A stretch of DNA of 64,000 bases from Lacipirellulaceae bacterium (GTDB lineage Bacteria > Planctomycetota > Planctomycetia > Pirellulales > Lacipirellulaceae): the NCBI GenBank assembly GCA_040218535.1, contig JAVJRG010000013.1, forward strand, positions 82,394-146,393, read 5' to 3'. A program made the position numbers and the translations under genes. Every line of letters starts with the position of its first letter. Position 1 is the stretch's first letter. Below the pieces are notes generated by a model. That model was not told where the DNA came from and did no database searches. It saw only the letters and a program-made list of their open reading frames with translations. Below are positions 21,601-27,600 of the stretch, piece after piece.

Positions 21601-24600
21601 GCGATAACCCGTATCGGTATTGGTTTCGTCAGGCGCATCGAATTCGATCTCGGCAATTCCCAGATGAACCAGCGAGTCGTTATTGTTGCTATCAAGGATT
21701 CGTACCTCAACGTACCGAGGCGCGACCGTTTCGTAGTTGTCGGCGCTGTCTTTGGGAACCTTGACCGCCCCGCCAACCTCTAAGGTGAAGAAGTCAGTAG
21801 CCTGATCCACATCGTGGTTTTCGACTTTGAAGTCACTGTTCGAGAGACCGTAAGAGTTAAAGGTGACTTGAGTGGAATGGCTCGTTCCGACTAACGCATT
21901 GCCCGTGAGGTAATTCGTCTCACGTGGCACTGCCTTGATGGTAATGTTGGTTCCGAATGACAAGCCCACTGGCGTAAACGAGAACGTACCGTCACGATCA
22001 ACGAGCGTACTCCCCAAGAACTCATTGTCACCACCGGGATCGCGATAGAAATCAACGGTCACGTTTGCCAATGTGTCTGGATCGATAATGCTGCCGGTGA
22101 CGGTCGGATCATAGCCGCCATGGCTCAGAGCGGGCTGCTCAAGCAGATCTACTGTTGCCGGTGACGGCTCAATCAGCGTAAATCCGGTGAAGAGCCCCGC
22201 AGAATCGGACGGGTCACCGGTAGCCGTAAGGGGGTGCCAACCGTCGTCAATCGAGCTTCCCTTCACGGGGTCGTATTCTTGAACCCGCACAACGATGTCG
22301 TGATGACCGGCGGTCAGTCCCTCAGGTTGATAGTAGAAATTGCCATCGGAGTCGGTGATCGCGGTTCCAAAGATGGTCGCTCCACCGTCCAGGCTGAACT
22401 CGACGGTCGCATTGGCGTGGCCCGTGTTGTCACTGTCGATAACACGGCCAACGAGCGTGGGATCGCTGGTGACTCGATCAAGGGTTACGTAGGAGTTGCC
22501 TAAGAGGCCTGTATCGAAAGCTAACTCGAAGGTTTCAACCGTTGGCGACTGGTTGGCTGTGGATTTGAATTCGACCACATCGCTCCACTCACCGAAGACT
22601 TCATACTCGTACGGCTCTGGCGTCTCGCTGGTGAACTTCTCGACGACCCGCGCACGAATCGCGAAGTGTCGATCCGTATTCCCAGCAGCGGTCAGGTACG
22701 ACTCGATCGCCTCGGGGGTAAACTCAAAAATGCCGTCGTTGTCGGTGAAGGTACTTCCATCGGGCAGATTGTCCCAAGTGGTACCGTTTGACGAATACTC
22801 AAACTGCACCCTGCGCAACGAAAGGTCTGCCGCGTCACCCAGGGCTCCGATGACGGTCGGATCAATAGCGTCAAGTGCACTATAATTGCCATCTTCATCT
22901 CTTGGGTGTTTCAATTCCAGCGTGGGCGTCGGAAGCGTATCGTCAGCCTCAATGGTCAATGATGCCGTGATTTGGCCATCCGGCACTGCATCAGCACCGT
23001 ATTGGGGCCGTAGGAAGCGCAGATGGAAAGTGTTGGTGCCGACGACATAGCTGGGAAGCTGGTAGGAGAAGCTACCGTTGGCGTCCGTGATAGCTGCTGC
23101 TTCGAATTCGGTTCCGCCGTCGAAGGAAATCTCAATGGCGATGCCTTCGCGCTGAGCATTGTCGATCTCAGTTCCGCCGAATCGCTTGAGTCCGCCCGAA
23201 ATCGTAGGGTCCGTATAGTCGCTCTGAGCATCGAGCTGGATGACAAATGGAGCGGTATCTCCCAAGTCGAGCTCATATTGCTGCAACCCTTCAGTAGTAA
23301 GATCTCGGTCGAGGCTTGTCCAATCGGTCGTGTAGTCCTCGAAGAGTTTTTCCCAATCACGGGTGAAGTCGCTGTCATACCAGGCGCCTCCCAGTTCCGT
23401 GCCGTCACCAACGAACAGATCATTCAACCAGGCATCGGAAATATCGGGGACACCATTGCCGTCGGCATCCTGGCTCCAGCCGGACTCATCGACTTCGGTT
23501 TCAGGATTATCAAACGTGTAGCCGGTTAGGTAACCATCAGCGCTGAGCAGTCCTTCCGAATCAACGTTCAGCCATGCATCTTCAAACTCGGGAGCTTTGG
23601 CGGTGTAGTCCGGAACTCGTACCCGCGCTTGAATGTCGAAGAACTCATCATCAATAAGTCCCGGCATGGTGTACTGGAAGTTGCCCAGTTCGTCGGGAGT
23701 CACTTCAACAATCGTTTCGTCCGATTCTCCCAAACGAAGCTCGACGATAACGTTCGCTTTGTCTCCTAAATAGTCGACCGTCCCTTTCACTGTGGGGTCG
23801 GCGGTCTTGCCGTCTTCACTATTATCGCCCGTGTTATAGCTCAGCTCATAGCCGGATAGCGTTGCTGGTGACTCCGCACTAGCGCTGACCTTCAATGGAA
23901 CCGCATTGCTGAGAGTACCTCGAATCAGAGAACCTTGATTGGTTCGCGTACGCAAGCCATCCCACTCAATGGCCCGCGAATAGACGTCGTAGTTGGTGTC
24001 GTCCTCCAAGTCGAGGGGGCGGAACTCGAAGTTCCCCTCCTCATCGGTAACCACGAAGCCGCTTTCAACACGAATAGGGTCTTCTGGATCATCAGGAACA
24101 TCCGGGTCAAAGTTGGCCCCGGCAACAACGACATACCATTCGACGAGCAGGCTGTCAGCTGAACCGTCATTTGGACCGTCATTGCTGATCTTCCCTGTCA
24201 CGAGCGGATCGACCACAATTCCGTCGTTGTTGGAATCGTACTCGAGGACGAGAAGGCTGACTGTCGTCTCATCATTTTCCATTTCGTCGTAAGTGAACGT
24301 ATAGTGATCGACCTCTGAGTTCGTTGCGTCATCATCGTAGTAATCACCGATGAGCTTAATTTGACGGTACTCGTCCCAGGCGACAGCCCGAGCCCGGATT
24401 GTGACCGTGTCGCCGTGATCCAATCCTGGCGGAAGATACTCAAAGTTGCCATTGGCATCGGTAATGGTTGCGCCTGACAGAACCGTCGGTTGGGCATCAT
24501 CATGATAGAACTCAATGATCACGCCTTCGGCAGGCCCGTAATAAGCAGCGTCATTCAGATCAATCTGACCGCTGAGCCAGGGATCACTGGTAACTTCATT

Positions 24601-27600
24601 AGTGTCATCGTCACCTGTGTCGTGACCTGGCTTGATGCCGAACGAGTGAATATTTGGGGCTTTTTGTTCGTGGAGCCTGAACTCGATGTTGGCAGGGTCT
24701 TCGGGATCCTCCGCTGAAAAGACGATCGCATTCACATCGTCAGTCAGTGACGAGGGCTCTTCGATGACGACCCAGACTTTGACATCCTTGAAAGTCTCAC
24801 TAGCGGATAACCCATCAAGCAACCCCTCTGGCAAGAAACTAAACTTCCCATCGGCGTCGGTTTCGGTAGAGCCGTAGCTGGGGCGCCCTATATTGCCCGG
24901 ATAATTCGCCCCTTTCTCCTTGAAAAAATGTACCGTCAGCCCTTCGGCAGCCCCTTCTCCGCCATCATTGAGGACGGTGCCTTCGATGGTGGGATCGATT
25001 GTGTTGTTGGGTATGCTTCCCGTGTCGTTAGAAAGCTTGAGTGTCCCACTCTCGAACGTAGGTGGATCGTGCGCGTCAGGGTCAGGAATAAAGTCTATAT
25101 CTCTGGGGTCACTGTATAGGTAGCTACTGCTTGCCCCCGACCACTCCCGCGCACGAACCGTTACGGTATTCGACGCATCGAAGACTAAGTCAGATTCTTC
25201 AGGATTGATCGTGTAATACCCCAGGGAAGGATCATCCTCGGAAGCCTCCACCTGAACAACTTCGTCATAAGTGCCGTTGTTGTCGTAGTCTACTTCGATC
25301 TCAATGAGATCGACAGATCCATCATTTGTCACTGTACCTCGCAACGCGGCATCCGCCGTACGACTGTCGTTAGCGATTCCCGTATCGTGTACAAGTTCTG
25401 GGTCAGAGGGCAAGACAGGCACATCATCGATATCGGCCACATTGACCGTAATCCACTCAGAAACTCTCAATGGCGGATTACCGGTGTCAGTGACGCGAAC
25501 TTCGATCTGGTGGGTGCCATCTTGATCCTCGGTCGGGGACCACGTGAGGAGACCGTTCCCATCAATGTCTGCACCTGCTGGTGCGCCAGGGCCAAGCGAG
25601 AATTTCTTGTCGAGTCCGTTAGCCACGGTGGCATTGACCGTGACGCTTAGGGTCTTGAGCGGATCGTTATCGTCGTCGTTTGCCTCGTGGAGGTTGAAGA
25701 CAAAACCTGAGGTTTGGGAGTCGATGTCGACGATCGCGATGGGGTTGGTGCTATTGGTGTTTCGCAGGTAAACGGTTTTGGTGGTCGTGTCGGTGCCGTC
25801 AGCGACTTGCAGAATGATGGCATGCGTCTTATCAAGCGTGGTGCCATCGTAAGAGAGTTTCCAGACGGCGGTCATCCCGACTCGATCCAGCGAAACTCCA
25901 GGTACACTGGTCAACGAGTCGTCAAGAACAAGTAAGGACGCATCTTCATCGCCGTCTCCCACGGTAATCTCTAGCTCGGCGACGTTGTCAACTTCCCAAA
26001 TCGCTCCGTCAATGGTTCCATGACCTACAGCAGGCGTTCCCAGAGTGATACTCGGAGCCTGATTGCGACGTACGACGCGGACTGCGTCGGCGTAAATGAC
26101 ATCACTCGCTCCATTACCTGCATCGTGAGCCAGCGTTACTGTGAAGTCGACCGAGCTATCGACTGTAAAGCGGCCTTCGCTATTGGCTTGGGGGTTTTCG
26201 AGTCGATGCCAAGCCGTTCCGCCGACTACGCTACCTGAGGGATTTTCGGCTTGGCTGACGGCAAATGTTTCGTTTCCTACTGAGTAAATCGCGCTACTGC
26301 CAGGAGTCCCTTCTGAGACTGACCACGTGACGTAGACGTCGTAGTCTCCTGCGGGGAGATCCGTAAAACTCCAGGTCGCCTCATTGGCGACGTCGTTATT
26401 GTCCGCAGAACGCTGCGCTCCATTGAAGCCGCCATCCGCAGGAATCCATCCTGAACCAACATCCAAGTAGCCGATCGACGCATCCTCAGCATCGTCCACG
26501 TTGTCAGCGACTTCGAGAGCGTCGTACCCTTTTTGCCCTAACAGGATGTTGTTTCCGCTTTTTCCATCAAGCGTGTCCGAACCCTCACCGCTGGCAATTA
26601 CATTATCAAGGTCATTGCCCATCAGGACATCGTCGTTGTCGGTTCCAATAATCTCTTCGATTTGATCCAGTCCTGAGTTGGATAGCTGCAACTTTGGGTT
26701 GTCAGTTTCTTCGAGTAGGGTTTGGTATGCAGCGTCATCAGGCGTGAGACTCAAGTCGAGCGTTGCCCCCTCGGTCCCCGTCCAGGTCGAGAGGTCGATC
26801 TTGTCGGTACCTGCTTCGTCGTTGATGCGAGCGGTGGTCGTTACGTCGTCGGAGAGTTGATAGACATCATCGCCAAAACCACCGACCAACAGGTCCACTT
26901 CATTGGTTGGCGTTCCGCCTGGGTTGAGCGTGTCGTCGCCACCCTCGCCGAGCAGTTCATCGGCACCGTCGCCGCCGAGCAACACGTCGTCGCCTAAACC
27001 GCCACGAAGGACATTTGAAGACGTGCTCCCTGTTAGTTTGTCGCGATAACGTGTGCCCGTTGCGTTCTCGATCTGGCTACCGACTGCAATGGTGAGATTT
27101 ACTGACGCTAGAGTTGCGTCAAAGACTGGTTGAGCCGTGTTGCTGTCGAGATCTAGCTCGGCTGGGAAACCGGATGCGTTGTAGGTGTCAGGTATCGCGA
27201 GAAGAGTTTGAGAGAGATCAATTTCGTCGATGCCAACAGTCCCTTCATCTACGATCAAGACATAGGTGGCACTTTTCTCAGTAAGCAAGTAGCGATCCGA
27301 TCCCTCGCCTCCATCTAGTAGAACGAGTGTTCCACTTCCACCTTCCAATAAGTCGTCTCCGGCCTCACCTTCTAGAGTGTCATCCCCTGCATTGCCAACG
27401 AGCCGATCGTCCCCTTCACCACCTTCTAAGCTGTCGTCACCATCACCTCCAAATAGGCGGTCGTTGCCTGCTTCTCCGTAGAGGTTGTCATTGCCGTCAC
27501 CGCCTTGCAGGACGTCTTCACCTTCACCACCGTAGATCGCATCGATGTCTTCGCCGCCGAAGATCTCATCGTTGCCAGCATCGCCATATATCGTGTCACG